From positions 124,001 through 188,000 of the forward strand of contig NZ_JAFBGA010000006.1 in NCBI RefSeq assembly GCF_016909575.1: DNA of 64,000 bases, in the 5' to 3' direction. Every line of letters starts with the position of its first letter. The first letter of the stretch is position 1. Shown piece by piece: positions 1-8,440 of this stretch. The translations under genes and the position numbers were made by a program. The stretch comes from Streptomyces sp. HB132. Its GTDB lineage: Bacteria; Actinomycetota; Actinomycetes; Streptomycetales; Streptomycetaceae. The notes below the pieces were generated by a model. It did not search any database. It saw nothing but the letters and a program-made list of their open reading frames with translations, and was not told where the DNA came from.

Positions 1-761
1 CTGTCCGCGGCACCCGGGAGCCCGGTACCGGCTCCGGCGAGCACGGGCCTCTCACGTACGAAGGTCTCGCTCATCGCCGAGACCCCGACGATCGGCTCCC
101 CGGCGAGGTACTGGGCGAGGTCGACGATGTGCGCCCCGAGGTCTCCCAGTGCTCCGGATCCGGCCCGTTCGCGGTCGAGTCGCCAGGTCAGCGGCGACTC
201 GGGGTCGACGAGCCAGTCCTGGAGGTAGGCGGCCCGTACGTGCCGAAGGGTGCCCAGCCTGCCCTCCTCGATCATCGCGCGCGCGTGGGTCAGGGCGGGC
301 ACCTTGCGGTAGTTGAAGCCCACGATCGCCACCTGGCCGCGGGCCGCCGCCCGCTCCGCGGCCTCCGCCATGGCTTCCGCCTCGGCGACCGTGTTGGCCA
401 GCGGCTTCTCGCACAGCACGTGCTTGCCCGCTTCGAGTGCGGCGATGGCGATCTCCGCGTGGCTGTCGCCGGGGGTGCAGATGTCGACCAGCTGCACGTC
501 GTCCCGGTCGATCAGGGCGCGCCAGTCGGTCTCCGCCGCGGCCCAGCCGTGCCGGGCCGCGGCGGCCTCTACGGCCGTACGGTCGCGTCCGCAGATCGCG
601 GCCAGAGCGGGTCTCACCGGCAGGTCGAAGACGTGCCCCGCGGTACGCCAGCCCTGGGAGTGGGCGGCGCCCATGAACGCGTATCCGACCATGCCGACCC
701 CGAGCGTCGCCATGGGTGGCGGCGCGCCGGTCTCCTGCTCCGTCTCTTCCCTACGGGCCAT
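1..761 (-). CDS. Gfo/Idh/MocA family NAD(P)-dependent oxidoreductase (3' part beyond window)
   Basis: This is an open frame with no stop before the window edge, so only the first 253 residues are seen. An N-terminal Rossmann fold carries GVGMVG at about residues 21-26. The family motif EKPLANT at about residues 118-124 follows the second half of the NAD fold. The family oxidises or epimerises sugars, inositols or sugar acids with NAD(P). The start at 761 is preceded by GAGGAGGAA; an internal ATG at 713 is less well placed. It lies 47 bp downstream of the ABC-transporter lipoprotein gene on the same strand, so it probably acts on the imported sugar or polyol. The substrate cannot be read from the sequence. 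Confidence 0.85.
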   Translation of the reverse strand, partial: MARREETEQETGAPPPMATLGVGMVGYAFMGAAHSQGWRTAGHVFDLPVRPALAAICGRDRTAVEAAAARHGWAAAETDWRALIDRDDVQLVDICTPGDSHAEIAIAALEAGKHVLCEKPLANTVAEAEAMAEAAERAAARGQVAIVGFNYRKVPALTHARAMIEEGRLGTLRHVRAAYLQDWLVDPESPLTWRLDRERAGSGALGDLGAHIVDLAQYLAGEPIVGVSAMSETFVRERPVLAGAGTGLPGAAD

Positions 762-808
762 GCGGGCTTCCTCCTCGTCGGTGGTTCGGTGGCGGCGGTG
801 GTGCCGGA

Positions 809-1846
809 TCAGCTGAAGCCCGTCGGCAGGTACTGGTCGATGTTCTCCTTCGTGACCACGGCCGAGTACAGGGTCAGCGAGGTCGGGATCTCCATCTCGG
901 AGAGACCCGAGATGCCCTTGCTCTGGCCGAGGGCCCGCGCCAGGTCGATCGCGGAGGCGGCCATCGTGGGCGGGTAGAGCACGGTGGCCTTCTGGACGCT
1001 GTTGTCGGCCTTGATGGCGTCCATCGCCGACTTCGCGCCCGCACCGCCGACCATGATGAACTCGTCGCGTCCGGCCTGCTGGATGGCTCGCAGCGCACCC
1101 ACACCCTGGTCGTCGTCGTGGTTCCACAGCGCGTCGAACTGCTTCTGCGCCTGGAGGAGCTGCGCCATCTTGGCCTGGCCCGACTCCACGGTGAAGTCAG
1201 CGGCCTGACGGGCCACCAGCTTGATGTTGGAGTAGTTCTTGAGGGCGTCGGCGAAGCCCTGGCTGCGCTGCTTGGTGAGTTCCAGGTTGTCGATGCCGGC
1301 GAGCTCGACGACCTTGGCGTTCGCCTTGTCCTTGAGCTGCTCGCCGATGTAGTGACCGGCGTTGAGGCCCATGCCGTAGTTGTCGCCGCCCACCCAGCAG
1401 CGGTAGGCCTGCGGCGAGGCGAAGACGCGGTCCAGGTTGACGACCGGGATGCCGGCCTTCATGGCCTCGAGACCGACCTGGGTGAGCGCCTTGCCGTCGG
1501 CGGGGAGGACGACGAGGACGTCGACCTTCTTGTTGATGAGGGTCTTGACCTGGCCGATCTGGGCGGCGGTGTCGTTGGAGCCCTCGGTGATCTCCAGGGT
1601 CACCTCCGAGTACTTCTCGGCCCGCGACTTGGCCTGCACGTTGATCGCGTTGAGCCAGCCGTGGTCGGCCTGGGGCCCGGCGAAGCCGATGGTGACCGGG
1701 CTGCCGGGCTTGTCGTCGGCGGCGGGCTGATTGCTCTGCGCGACCGCCTTCTCCTTGGGCTCGTTGCTGGTACAGGCGGTGAGGAGGGCTCCCGCGGACA
1801 CGGCCGCGGTGCCGAAGAGCAGTCCTCTACGGCTGGTTTCTGGCAT
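809..1846 (-). CDS. Sugar ABC transporter substrate-binding lipoprotein (CUT2/RbsB-like)
   Basis: A 345-residue periplasmic-binding-protein-fold protein that captures a sugar outside the membrane. The N-terminus has an RR pair (SRRGLLFG) followed by a hydrophobic stretch and the lipobox LTAC with Cys25, so export and lipid anchoring are expected, possibly through Tat. The body contains features of the RbsB/LacI-type two-lobe fold, for example VGGDNYG and GVGALRAIQQAG. The start at 1846 has AAGGG at a suitable distance; an in-frame ATG at 1864 lacks a good site. It is the third gene of the transporter operon, after the ATPase and permease, and is followed by the Gfo/Idh/MocA gene. The CUT2 set suggests a pentose, rhamnose, inositol or similar ligand. 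Confidence 0.9.
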   Translation of the reverse strand: MPETSRRGLLFGTAAVSAGALLTACTSNEPKEKAVAQSNQPAADDKPGSPVTIGFAGPQADHGWLNAINVQAKSRAEKYSEVTLEITEGSNDTAAQIGQVKTLINKKVDVLVVLPADGKALTQVGLEAMKAGIPVVNLDRVFASPQAYRCWVGGDNYGMGLNAGHYIGEQLKDKANAKVVELAGIDNLELTKQRSQGFADALKNYSNIKLVARQAADFTVESGQAKMAQLLQAQKQFDALWNHDDDQGVGALRAIQQAGRDEFIMVGGAGAKSAMDAIKADNSVQKATVLYPPTMAASAIDLARALGQSKGISGLSEMEIPTSLTLYSAVVTKENIDQYLPTGFS

Positions 1847-1921
1847 GGCTGTCAAACCCTTCATCCGGTGCTTGCGTACGGAACAGCGGGTGGGTGATCA
1901 GTGCTCTGTCACAGGAGAGGT

Positions 1922-1984
1922 GCTCAGGCATCGGGTTCCGGAGAGACGCTCAGGTCTCGGTTCCGGGGACGTGCTCAGGTCTCG
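1922..1984. repeat. Near-tandem 25-26 bp repeats over the permease stop codon
   Basis: GCTCAGG recurs at 1922, 1948 and 1973, giving units of 26 and 25 bp and a partial third unit. The third unit contains the permease stop codon, so the end of the gene appears to have been duplicated downstream. Units share GCTCAGG, a TC-rich centre and TTCCGG. Confidence 0.6.
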
Positions 1985-3027
1985 CCGCCGCGCAGTGTGC
2001 GGCGTTGGACGAGGACGGCGGCGACGATGATGGCGCCCTTGGCGATCTGCTGGACGTCGCTCTGCAGATTGTTGAGCGCGAAGATGTTGGTGATCGTGGT
2101 GAAGACCAGGACCCCGAGCACGGAGCCGACGATGGTGCCCCGCCCACCGCTCAGGAGTGTGCCTCCGATGATCGCGGCGGCGATGGCGTCGAGTTCGTAG
2201 AGGTTGCCGTTGGTGTTCTGACCCGATCCGGACAGGATGACCAGCATGAAGGCGGCGATGCCGCAGCAGAGTCCGGAGAGCAGGTAGAGGTAGAGCCGCT
2301 GGCGGCGTACGTCGATGCCGGCGAGCCGGGCCGCCTCCGCGTTGCCGCCGACTGCGACCGTACGGCGTCCGAACGTCGTCCGGTTCAGGATCAGCCAGCC
2401 TGCCACGGTCACCGCGGCGAAGACGAGGACCAGCGGCGGGATGCCCAGGACGTAGCTGTCGGGCAGGCCGAGGTCCAGGACGGACTGGACGGTGACGATC
2501 TGGGTCTTGCCGTCGGTGATCTGCAGGGCGAGCCCGCGGGCCGAGGCGAGCATGGCGAGCGTCGCGATGAAGGGGACCATTCGCCCGTAGGCGATGAGGA
2601 CCCCGTTGACGAGCCCGGCGGCGAGGCCGACGATCACCGCGGTGAACAGGATGCCCGCGAAGCCGAAGTCCTGGGTCGCCAGGGTCGTCGCCCAGACGGA
2701 GGCCAGGGCGACCATCGCGCCCACCGACAGGTCGATTCCTCCGCTGATGATCACGAAGGTGACACCGACGGTGACGACCCCGATGACGGAGGACTGCGTC
2801 AGGATCAGCTGGAGGTTCCCGGTGTCCAGGAACGCGTCGGGTTCGGTGAGACCGCCGACGGCTATCAGGACGGCGAGGACACCGAGCAGCGACAGGTTGC
2901 GGACATCGACTCGCAGGCCGAGTGCGCGCGGGCCACCGCCCGGCTTCGAGGGCGGCGCGGCGGCGGGACCGGTCACGGTCTCCTTCTCCGGCCCGTGGTG
3001 CTGCGCCGACGGTGCGGGCTGTGTCAT
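1975..3027 (-). CDS. Sugar ABC transporter permease (CUT2/RbsC-like)
   Basis: A 350-residue integral membrane protein with about nine to ten hydrophobic segments and a soluble N-terminus of roughly 45 residues rich in Pro and Gly. The stretch GGIDLSVGAMVAL is characteristic of RbsC-type permeases, as is the later segment AAIIGGTLLSGGRGTI. It would form the membrane channel with the ATPase encoded immediately upstream. The start at 3027 overlaps the ATPase stop in an ATGA arrangement, which indicates translational coupling. An open frame continues upstream of this start but lies inside the ATPase gene and is not needed. Confidence 0.92.
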   Translation of the reverse strand: MTQPAPSAQHHGPEKETVTGPAAAPPSKPGGGPRALGLRVDVRNLSLLGVLAVLIAVGGLTEPDAFLDTGNLQLILTQSSVIGVVTVGVTFVIISGGIDLSVGAMVALASVWATTLATQDFGFAGILFTAVIVGLAAGLVNGVLIAYGRMVPFIATLAMLASARGLALQITDGKTQIVTVQSVLDLGLPDSYVLGIPPLVLVFAAVTVAGWLILNRTTFGRRTVAVGGNAEAARLAGIDVRRQRLYLYLLSGLCCGIAAFMLVILSGSGQNTNGNLYELDAIAAAIIGGTLLSGGRGTIVGSVLGVLVFTTITNIFALNNLQSDVQQIAKGAIIVAAVLVQRRTLRGGET

Positions 3028-4547
3028 GACGTCGGGCTCCCTTCCATGACGAGGTCGAGGACACGGTGCTCGTCGAGCTCCCTGGCATCGGCCGTGTGCA
3101 CGACACGGCCCTCCCGGAGCACCAGCACCCGGTCGGCGAGGCCCAGGACTTCGGGCACTTCGCTGGAGACGAGCAGAACGGCGAGGCCTTCGTCGGCCAG
3201 CCGGCGGATCACGGCGTAGAGCTCGGCGCGGGCGCCGACGTCGACGCCGCGGGTCGGTTCGTCGAGCAGCAGGACCCGGCAGCCGCGCAGCAGCCAGCGG
3301 GCCAGGACCGCCTTCTGCTGGTTGCCGCCGGAGAGTGTGCGGACAGCGGCCTCCGGGTTGTCGGGCCGCAGGGAGAGTTCGCGGGTGGCGGCCCTGGCGG
3401 CCTCCCGCTCGGTTCCCCGGTCGAGCCATCCCGCGCGGGCGAAGCGGGACAGGGAGGAGACGGAGACGTTGCGGGTGACCGATTCCGTCAGCAGCAGGGC
3501 CTGCGCCTTGCGTTCCTCCGGGGCCAGGCCGATCCCGGCGGCCACGGCCGCCCGGACGCTGCCGGCGCGCAGCGGTTTCCCGTCGACGAGGACGCGGCCC
3601 GCCGTCGGCTTGCGGGCACCGTAGACGGTCTCCAGGATCTCGGAGCGTCCGGAGCCGACGAGCCCGGCCAGGCCGACGATCTCGCCGGGCCGCAGCTCCA
3701 GGTCGACGGGCTCGAACTCGCCCTTGCGGGAGAGCCCTTCGACCTTCAGCACCGGAACCGCCGTGGCCCGGGCGCCGGGGCCGGGCCGCTCGGGGAAGAC
3801 GTACTCGACATTGCGTCCGGTCATCATGGCAACGATGTCGCGTGTGGGTGTGGACTTGGCGGGGAGCCCCACCGCGACGGCCCTGCCGTCCTTGAGCACG
3901 GTCACCCGGTCACCGATGCGGCGGATCTCCTCGAGCCGGTGCGAGATGTAGACGACGGCCACCCCCTCGGCGGTGAGCCCGTCGACGATGCGGAAGAGGT
4001 TGTCGACCTCGTCGGGGTCGAGCGCCGCGGACGGCTCGTCCATCACGATGAGCCGTACGTCGTGGGAGAGGGCCCGCGCCATGGAGACGATCTGCTGGTG
4101 GGCGGCGGAGAGGTCGCCGACAAGGCGGGCCGGGTCGATCTCCGGGTGCCCGAGACGCCCCAGGAGAGCGGCGGCCCGGGTGCGCGCCTCGCGGGTGCGG
4201 ACGACGAAGCCCGCACTGGTCGGTTCGTGCCCGAGGAAGACGTTCTCGGCGACCGACAGGCCCTCCACCAGGTCGAGTTCCTGGTAGATGGTGGCGATTC
4301 CCAGCCGCATCGCGGTGATCGGCGACGACAGCTGGACGGGTTCGCCGCCCCAGGTGATGGCGCCGCCGTCGGGCTGGTGGGCCCCGGCCAGCACCTTGAT
4401 GAGGGTGGACTTTCCGGCACCGTTCTGGCCGAGGAGACAGTGGACCTCACCGGCCAGCACCTCCAGGTCCACGCCGTCGAGGGCGCGCACACCAGGGAAC
4501 GACTTGGTGATGCCGGACATCGTGAGCAGGGGTGGTTCTGGTGCCAT
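3024..4547 (-). CDS. Sugar ABC transporter ATP-binding protein (RbsA-like, two ABC domains)
   Basis: A 507-residue cytoplasmic ATPase with two tandem ABC domains, the normal size and layout for CUT2 transporters. The first domain has Walker A GQNGAGKST near residues 40-48 and Walker B LIVMDEPS. The second has a degenerate P-loop GLVGSGRSE, the signature LSGGNQQKAVLARWL and Walker B LLLDEPTRG. A degenerate second P-loop is usual in this family. GAGGGGAT precedes the ATG at 4547. It is the first gene of the transport operon and overlaps the permease by 4 bp. The 327-bp gap upstream is filled with repeats and separates it from the ROK regulator, which probably controls it. Confidence 0.95.
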   Translation of the reverse strand: MAPEPPLLTMSGITKSFPGVRALDGVDLEVLAGEVHCLLGQNGAGKSTLIKVLAGAHQPDGGAITWGGEPVQLSSPITAMRLGIATIYQELDLVEGLSVAENVFLGHEPTSAGFVVRTREARTRAAALLGRLGHPEIDPARLVGDLSAAHQQIVSMARALSHDVRLIVMDEPSAALDPDEVDNLFRIVDGLTAEGVAVVYISHRLEEIRRIGDRVTVLKDGRAVAVGLPAKSTPTRDIVAMMTGRNVEYVFPERPGPGARATAVPVLKVEGLSRKGEFEPVDLELRPGEIVGLAGLVGSGRSEILETVYGARKPTAGRVLVDGKPLRAGSVRAAVAAGIGLAPEERKAQALLLTESVTRNVSVSSLSRFARAGWLDRGTEREAARAATRELSLRPDNPEAAVRTLSGGNQQKAVLARWLLRGCRVLLLDEPTRGVDVGARAELYAVIRRLADEGLAVLLVSSEVPEVLGLADRVLVLREGRVVHTADARELDEHRVLDLVMEGSPTS

Positions 4548-4570
4548 GACGAATCCCCTCGGCGAACGAG

Positions 4571-4682
4571 GTCTCCCCTGCTCGGTGGGGTCTCCCCTGC
4601 TCAGTGGGGTCTCCCCTGCTCGAGCGAAGCCGAGAGTTCGGGGAAGAAGCCGAGAGTTCGGGGAGGAAACCGAGAGCGCGGG
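4571..4682. repeat. Cluster of 19-bp and 20-bp direct repeats (Streptomyces-type intergenic element)
   Basis: Three copies of a 19-bp unit containing GTCTCCCCTGCTC (4571, 4590, 4609) are followed by three copies of a 20-bp unit containing CCGAGAGTTCGGGG, the last one diverged. The two kinds of unit are partly complementary (CCCCTGCTCG against CGAGAGTTCGGGG), so the transcript can fold into alternative hairpins. It lies between the ROK gene and the transporter ATPase, where it could attenuate or end transcription. I recall similar CTCGAGCGAAGCCGAGAG elements between genes of other Streptomyces. Confidence 0.7.
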
Positions 4683-4743
4683 GAAGCCGGTGAGCGGGCA
4701 GGGCGCAGTGCCGGCGGTGCCGTACTGCTGACGGAACTGCTGG

Positions 4744-4800
4744 GCGGTTCTGCTGTGCTCGTGCTGTGCGGTTCTGCTGTGCTCGTGCTGTGCGGTTCTG
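4744..4800. repeat. 24-bp tandem repeat, about 2.4 copies
   Basis: The unit beginning GCGGTTCTGCTGTGC starts at 4744 and 4768, with a partial third copy from 4792. Copies are identical, so the duplication is recent. It is a multiple of three and an unlikely minus-strand ORF over it would encode AEPHSTST twice. The position is intergenic, just downstream of the ROK gene. Confidence 0.8.
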
Positions 4801-4874
4801 CGGGCGGAGCTCGGGACGGGCTGGTTACGGAGGTGACTGCGGAACGCGTGCCGAACGGCGCGCCGGCCTTGGCA

Positions 4875-6065
4875 TCAGGCCGGCGAGAACAGATGGTCGC
4901 TGATGAGCCTGGCCGCACCGGTCACTCCGGCGACGGGCCCCAGCTCACCGAGGACGATGGGGAGGTTGCCCGTGGCCAGCGGCAGGGACTGCCGGTAGAC
5001 CTGGGTGCGGACACTGGCCAGGAGGTTGTGGCCGAGCCCGGTGACCCCGCCGCCTATCACGACGAGGCCGGGATTGAAGAAACTGACGAGTCCGGCGATG
5101 ACCTGTCCGACCCGGTTCCCTCCCTCGCGGATCAGGTCCAGCGCCGTGGGGTCGCCGGCCGCGGCCGCGGCGGCCACGTCGACGGCCGAGAGTTTCCCGG
5201 TCGCGTCCAGGCGGGCCGCCAGTTCCGGGGACCGGCCCGCGCGGGCTGCGTCCTCGGCGTCGCGGGCGAGCGCCGCGCCGCTGAAGTGCGCCTCCAGGCA
5301 GCCCCGGTTTCCACAGGCACACGCGCGCCCGTCCGGTTCCACCTGGATGTGGCCGATGTCGCCGGCACTGCCCGTCGTACCGCGGTAGACCTCTCCGCCC
5401 ACCACGATGCCGCAGCCGATGCCCGTACCGATCTTGACGCAGAGGAAGTCGCCCACGGAGCGGGCGACACCGGCGTGCTGCTCCCCCAGGGCCATGAGGT
5501 TCACGTCGTTGTCGACCATGACGGGGCAGCCCAACTCCTGGCTGAGCGCCTCGCGGACCGGGAAGCCGTCCCATCCCGGCATGATCGGCGGCGCGACCGG
5601 GACGCCCTCGGGGAAGCGGACCGGTCCCGGTACGCCGATGCCGGCGCCGTCGAAGCCTTCGGCGAGTCCGGACGCCCGGAGTTTGGCCGCCATCGCCAGC
5701 ACCTGCTCGAAGACGGCGACGGGGCCTTCCCGTACGTCCATCGGATGGTTGAGGTGACCAAGGACCTCCAACTCGGCGTTGGTGACGGCGACATCGACAG
5801 AAGTGGCCCCGATGTCGACGCCGAGGAAGCGCAGTCCGGGGGCGAGGCGGATGTTGTGGGAGCGACGCCCGCCGCGGGACGCGGCGAGCCCGTCGGCCAC
5901 GACGAGTCCGGTCTCCAGGAGCCGGTCCACCTCGACCGCCAGCTTGGACCGTGAGAGGTCGACCTGATCGCCCAGTTGCGCGCGGGAGTTGGGCCCTCCG
6001 TCGCGCAACAGCCGGAGGAGCCGCGCCTGGTGCGTGTTCGCGGGTCGTGCCGTCATGCGTCTCAC
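4875..6065 (-). CDS. ROK family transcriptional regulator
   Basis: About 396 residues. An N-terminal winged helix-turn-helix (NTHQARLLRLL ... LSRSKLAVEVDRLLETGLV) precedes a ROK domain. The domain begins LGVDIGATSVDVAVT and contains the zinc signature GHIQVEP...CACGNRGCLEAH. Such proteins repress sugar-uptake genes and sense a sugar or sugar phosphate. The GTG at 6065 has GGGAGGG 5 nt upstream; the ATG at 6056 would be too far from it. The gene lies upstream of and co-directional with the CUT2 transporter, so local control is the simplest reading. I do not see kinase function as likely because of the DNA-binding head. Confidence 0.9.
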   Translation of the reverse strand: MRRMTARPANTHQARLLRLLRDGGPNSRAQLGDQVDLSRSKLAVEVDRLLETGLVVADGLAASRGGRRSHNIRLAPGLRFLGVDIGATSVDVAVTNAELEVLGHLNHPMDVREGPVAVFEQVLAMAAKLRASGLAEGFDGAGIGVPGPVRFPEGVPVAPPIMPGWDGFPVREALSQELGCPVMVDNDVNLMALGEQHAGVARSVGDFLCVKIGTGIGCGIVVGGEVYRGTTGSAGDIGHIQVEPDGRACACGNRGCLEAHFSGAALARDAEDAARAGRSPELAARLDATGKLSAVDVAAAAAAGDPTALDLIREGGNRVGQVIAGLVSFFNPGLVVIGGGVTGLGHNLLASVRTQVYRQSLPLATGNLPIVLGELGPVAGVTGAARLISDHLFSPA

Positions 6066-6544
6066 GCGTCCCTCCCCGCCACGTCGGCTGGTCCGTCGGG
6101 CTTTCGAGGGAACGTAGCAGCGGTTTACCCGAGTGGGAAGAAGTTGCGCATGAATCCGCCCCAACTTTCTCCACACTCAGGACAAAGATGCACTTCGCGC
6201 ATCCCTCCCCGGCCCAGCGGCCTCCCGGTGTCGCCCGCGAGGGCCCGCCTCGCCCCGCCCGACGCCCCCTCTTCCTCTGCGTCGCCGGGCGGGCGGCCGG
6301 GCGCGGGCGCGGCGCGTCGCGGCCGACCACTGCGGCGGGAAGGGCGCGCACCGCTGCTTCGGCTCACCGGGAGAAGTCGCGCTTCCAGGTATGCGCCCGC
6401 CGTCAAGACACCTTGTCGGCAGGCACTTTGACGCCAGGTCTCCTGACGCGAGGCCTCCTGACGCGAGGGGCGGGAGGAGGCCGGGGCGTGGCGCCCCGGT
6501 CTCCTCCCGCCCCTCGACGGTCGATCCTGGTCCGACCGCTGGGA
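6066..6544. other. Intergenic region upstream of ROK gene: promoter area, 15-bp repeats and terminator
   Basis: No gene is supported in these 479 bases. The right part holds 15-bp direct repeats (units at 6430, 6445 and a partial one at 6460, core GACGCGAGGCCTCCT) running into a long hairpin. The left part near 6120-6190 is less GC-rich and is where the ROK promoter must lie. Confidence 0.6.
6465..6515 (-). terminator. Very long GC-rich hairpin downstream of the GntR gene
   Basis: Bases 6465-6488 pair with 6492-6515 across a 3-nt loop. The only imperfection is one G-T (G-U) pair in a 24-bp stem. It starts 30 bp past the GntR stop and would end that transcript. There is no T-run, as usual for high-GC actinobacteria. 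Confidence 0.8.
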
Positions 6545-7222
6545 TCAGGCCTGATCCCTCTGGTGATAGGTCCGTCGCGTGTGCTCCGTGTGCGCCCGCA
6601 TGACCTCGGCGGCCCGCCGCTCGTCCCTGGAGGCGATCGCCTCGATCAGCTCACGGTGCTCGACCCACGACTGGGTTCCGCGCTGGCGGGCCACCGGGGT
6701 GTAGTACCAGCGGACCCGCCGGTCCACCTGGCCGGCCAGTTCGGACAGCACGACGTTACCGGCGAGCTCCATGACCTTGGCGTGGAAGGCGGCGTTCGTG
6801 GCGACGGCGAGGTCGACGTCGTCCGCGGCGACGGCCCGCTCCCCCTGGGAGCACAGCTCCTCCAGGGCCTCGATGCCCGGCCGCCCGGAGTTGGCGGCGG
6901 CCAGCCGGGCGGCCTCGGCCTCCAACAGGGTGCGGACAGAGAGCAACTGGTCGGCCTCGTCCTCGGTGGGTTCGTGGACGAACGCACCCTGAGCGGGGCG
7001 CAGATCGACCCAGCCCTCGGTGTTCAGCCGCTGGAGCGCCTCACGCACCGGCTGCCGCGAGACCCCGAGATGCCCTGCCAGTTCACTCTCGACCAGGTGC
7101 TGGCCGGGACGGAGGGCGCGCGTGGTGATCAGCTCGAGGAGCGCCTCGTAGACGCGCTCGCGCAACGGCCCCGGCCGCTCCAGCTTCGGCACCGTTCCAT
7201 GCGGCAGTCCTGCGGACAACAT
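6545..7222 (-). CDS. GntR family regulator, FCD (FadR-type) subfamily
   Basis: A 225-residue regulator. The N-terminal winged HTH (GPLRERVYEALLELI ... LGVSRQPVREALQRLNTEGWV) is followed by an all-helical FCD ligand domain with Asp and His residues that often hold a metal and an organic acid. The start at 7222 has GGAGG about 9 nt upstream; an earlier in-frame start at 7249 lacks one. It lies 74 bp after the FabH-like gene on the same strand. A TGTAGAC-type direct repeat just upstream of it recurs before the formate dehydrogenase operon, so it may regulate both itself and that operon. The ligand is unknown. Confidence 0.92.
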   Translation of the reverse strand: MLSAGLPHGTVPKLERPGPLRERVYEALLELITTRALRPGQHLVESELAGHLGVSRQPVREALQRLNTEGWVDLRPAQGAFVHEPTEDEADQLLSVRTLLEAEAARLAAANSGRPGIEALEELCSQGERAVAADDVDLAVATNAAFHAKVMELAGNVVLSELAGQVDRRVRWYYTPVARQRGTQSWVEHRELIEAIASRDERRAAEVMRAHTEHTRRTYHQRDQA

Positions 7223-7255
7223 CGCGGTCCCCCTCCGGGCGCCGGGCAATTGCTT

Positions 7256-7272
7256 ATCGTCTACAGTCTACC
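7256..7272 (-). promoter_or_regulatory. Candidate GntR operator (GGTAGACTGTAGACGAT on minus strand)
   Basis: On the minus strand GTAGACT is followed directly by GTAGACG, a 7-bp-period repeat 34-50 nt upstream of the GntR start. ACTGTAGACGAT here matches ACTGTAGACAAT at 8461-8472 in 11 of 12 bases. TGTnnACA-like half sites suit FCD-type GntR proteins. Binding is inferred. Confidence 0.5.
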
Positions 7273-7296
7273 GAGCACAATGCCACGCCGGGGGCC

Positions 7297-8247
7297 TCAG
7301 GGGCAGCGGATCACCTGACCCGCGTACGAAAGATTCCCGCCGAAGCCGAAGAGCAGGGCCGGAGCGCCGCTCTCGACCTCCCCACGCTCCACCAGTTTGG
7401 ACAGGGCCATGGGGATCGACGCGGCCGAGGTGTTGCCGGAGTCCACCACGTCCCGGGCGATGACCGCGTTGACCGCGCCGATCTTCCGGGCGACGGGCTC
7501 GATGATCCTCAGGTTGGCCTGGTGCAGCACCACGGCGGCGAGGTCCTCGGGCGTGACACCGGCCCGTTCGCACACCTTTCGGGCGATCGGCGGCAACTGC
7601 GTGGTGGCCCACCGGTAGACGGACTGCCCCTCCTGCGCGAACCGAGGGGGCGTGCCCTCGATCCGTACCGCGTTACCCATGTCCGGCACCGAGCCCCAGA
7701 GGACGGGGCCGATTCCGGGCCCGTCGGCCCCGTCCGGTTCGGCGGTGACGACCGCGGCCCCCGCGGCGTCGCCCATCAGCACACAGGTGGAACGGTCCGT
7801 CCAGTCGACGATGTCGCCCATCTTGTCGGCACCGATGACGAGGGCCCGGGTGGCGGCACCCGCTCTGATGGCATGGTCGGCGGTGGCGAGCGCGTGGGTG
7901 AATCCCGAGCAGACCACGTTGATGTCCATCACGGCCGGCGAGCCCATGCCCAGGCGCGCGGCGACCCGGGCGGACATGCTCGGCGAGCGGTCGATGGCCG
8001 TGGAGGTGGCGACGAGAACCAGGTCGATGTCCGACGCCTGCAGTCCGGCCGAGGCGAGGGCCTTGGCCGCGGCGTGTGCGGCCAGCTCGTCCACGGGTTC
8101 GTCGGGACCGCCCACGTGCCGGGTCCTGATACCGACCCGGCTGGTGATCCACTCGTCGCTGGTGTCGACCATGGCCGCCAGGTCGTGGTTGGTGAGGACC
8201 TTGGCAGGCTGGTAGTGGCCGAGCGCCACGACACGTGAGCCGGTCAT
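7297..8247 (-). CDS. FabH-like beta-ketoacyl-ACP synthase III
   Basis: A 316-residue thiolase-fold condensing enzyme with all three catalytic residues of the KAS III family: Cys113 (VVCSGFTHAL), His242 (LHQANLRII) and Asn272 (SGNTSAAS). The family condenses an acyl-CoA primer with malonyl-ACP. The start at 8247 (MTGSRVVALGHYQP) has GAGGGGAA about 8 nt upstream; an open frame extends to 8490 but has no better site. It is not next to other fatty-acid synthesis genes. It lies between a GntR regulator and a divergent PanE-like/formate dehydrogenase operon, so it is probably a paralogue with a specialised or branched primer, not the housekeeping FabH. The primer cannot be told from sequence. Confidence 0.9.
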   Translation of the reverse strand: MTGSRVVALGHYQPAKVLTNHDLAAMVDTSDEWITSRVGIRTRHVGGPDEPVDELAAHAAAKALASAGLQASDIDLVLVATSTAIDRSPSMSARVAARLGMGSPAVMDINVVCSGFTHALATADHAIRAGAATRALVIGADKMGDIVDWTDRSTCVLMGDAAGAAVVTAEPDGADGPGIGPVLWGSVPDMGNAVRIEGTPPRFAQEGQSVYRWATTQLPPIARKVCERAGVTPEDLAAVVLHQANLRIIEPVARKIGAVNAVIARDVVDSGNTSAASIPMALSKLVERGEVESGAPALLFGFGGNLSYAGQVIRCP

Positions 8248-8440
8248 GTACGGGTTCCCCTCGCTACGTTTGGCAGGAACTATCCAGTCTTGGTTGCTAC
8301 CGGCCGGTACAAGGGCACCTAACCCCACAGGAATCCGGGCCCGAGGTTGGAGCGTCTCGAACGGCTTCCGGGGAACTTTCACGGACACTCCGGCGGTCAC
8401 CCCGGAATCGCGCCGGACCAGGCACCCGCTGTCACGAGTA

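Noticed and set aside
4601..4918. Minus-strand frame with AEPHSTST repeats
   Set aside because: It spans intergenic repeats and the end of the ROK gene. It has no start site and its repeats only reflect the 24-bp DNA duplication.
6125..6406. Minus-strand frame ending in HLCPECGESWGG, which looks like a zinc motif
   Set aside because: No ribosome-binding site, Arg/Pro-rich composition, and it overlaps the region where the ROK promoter must lie.
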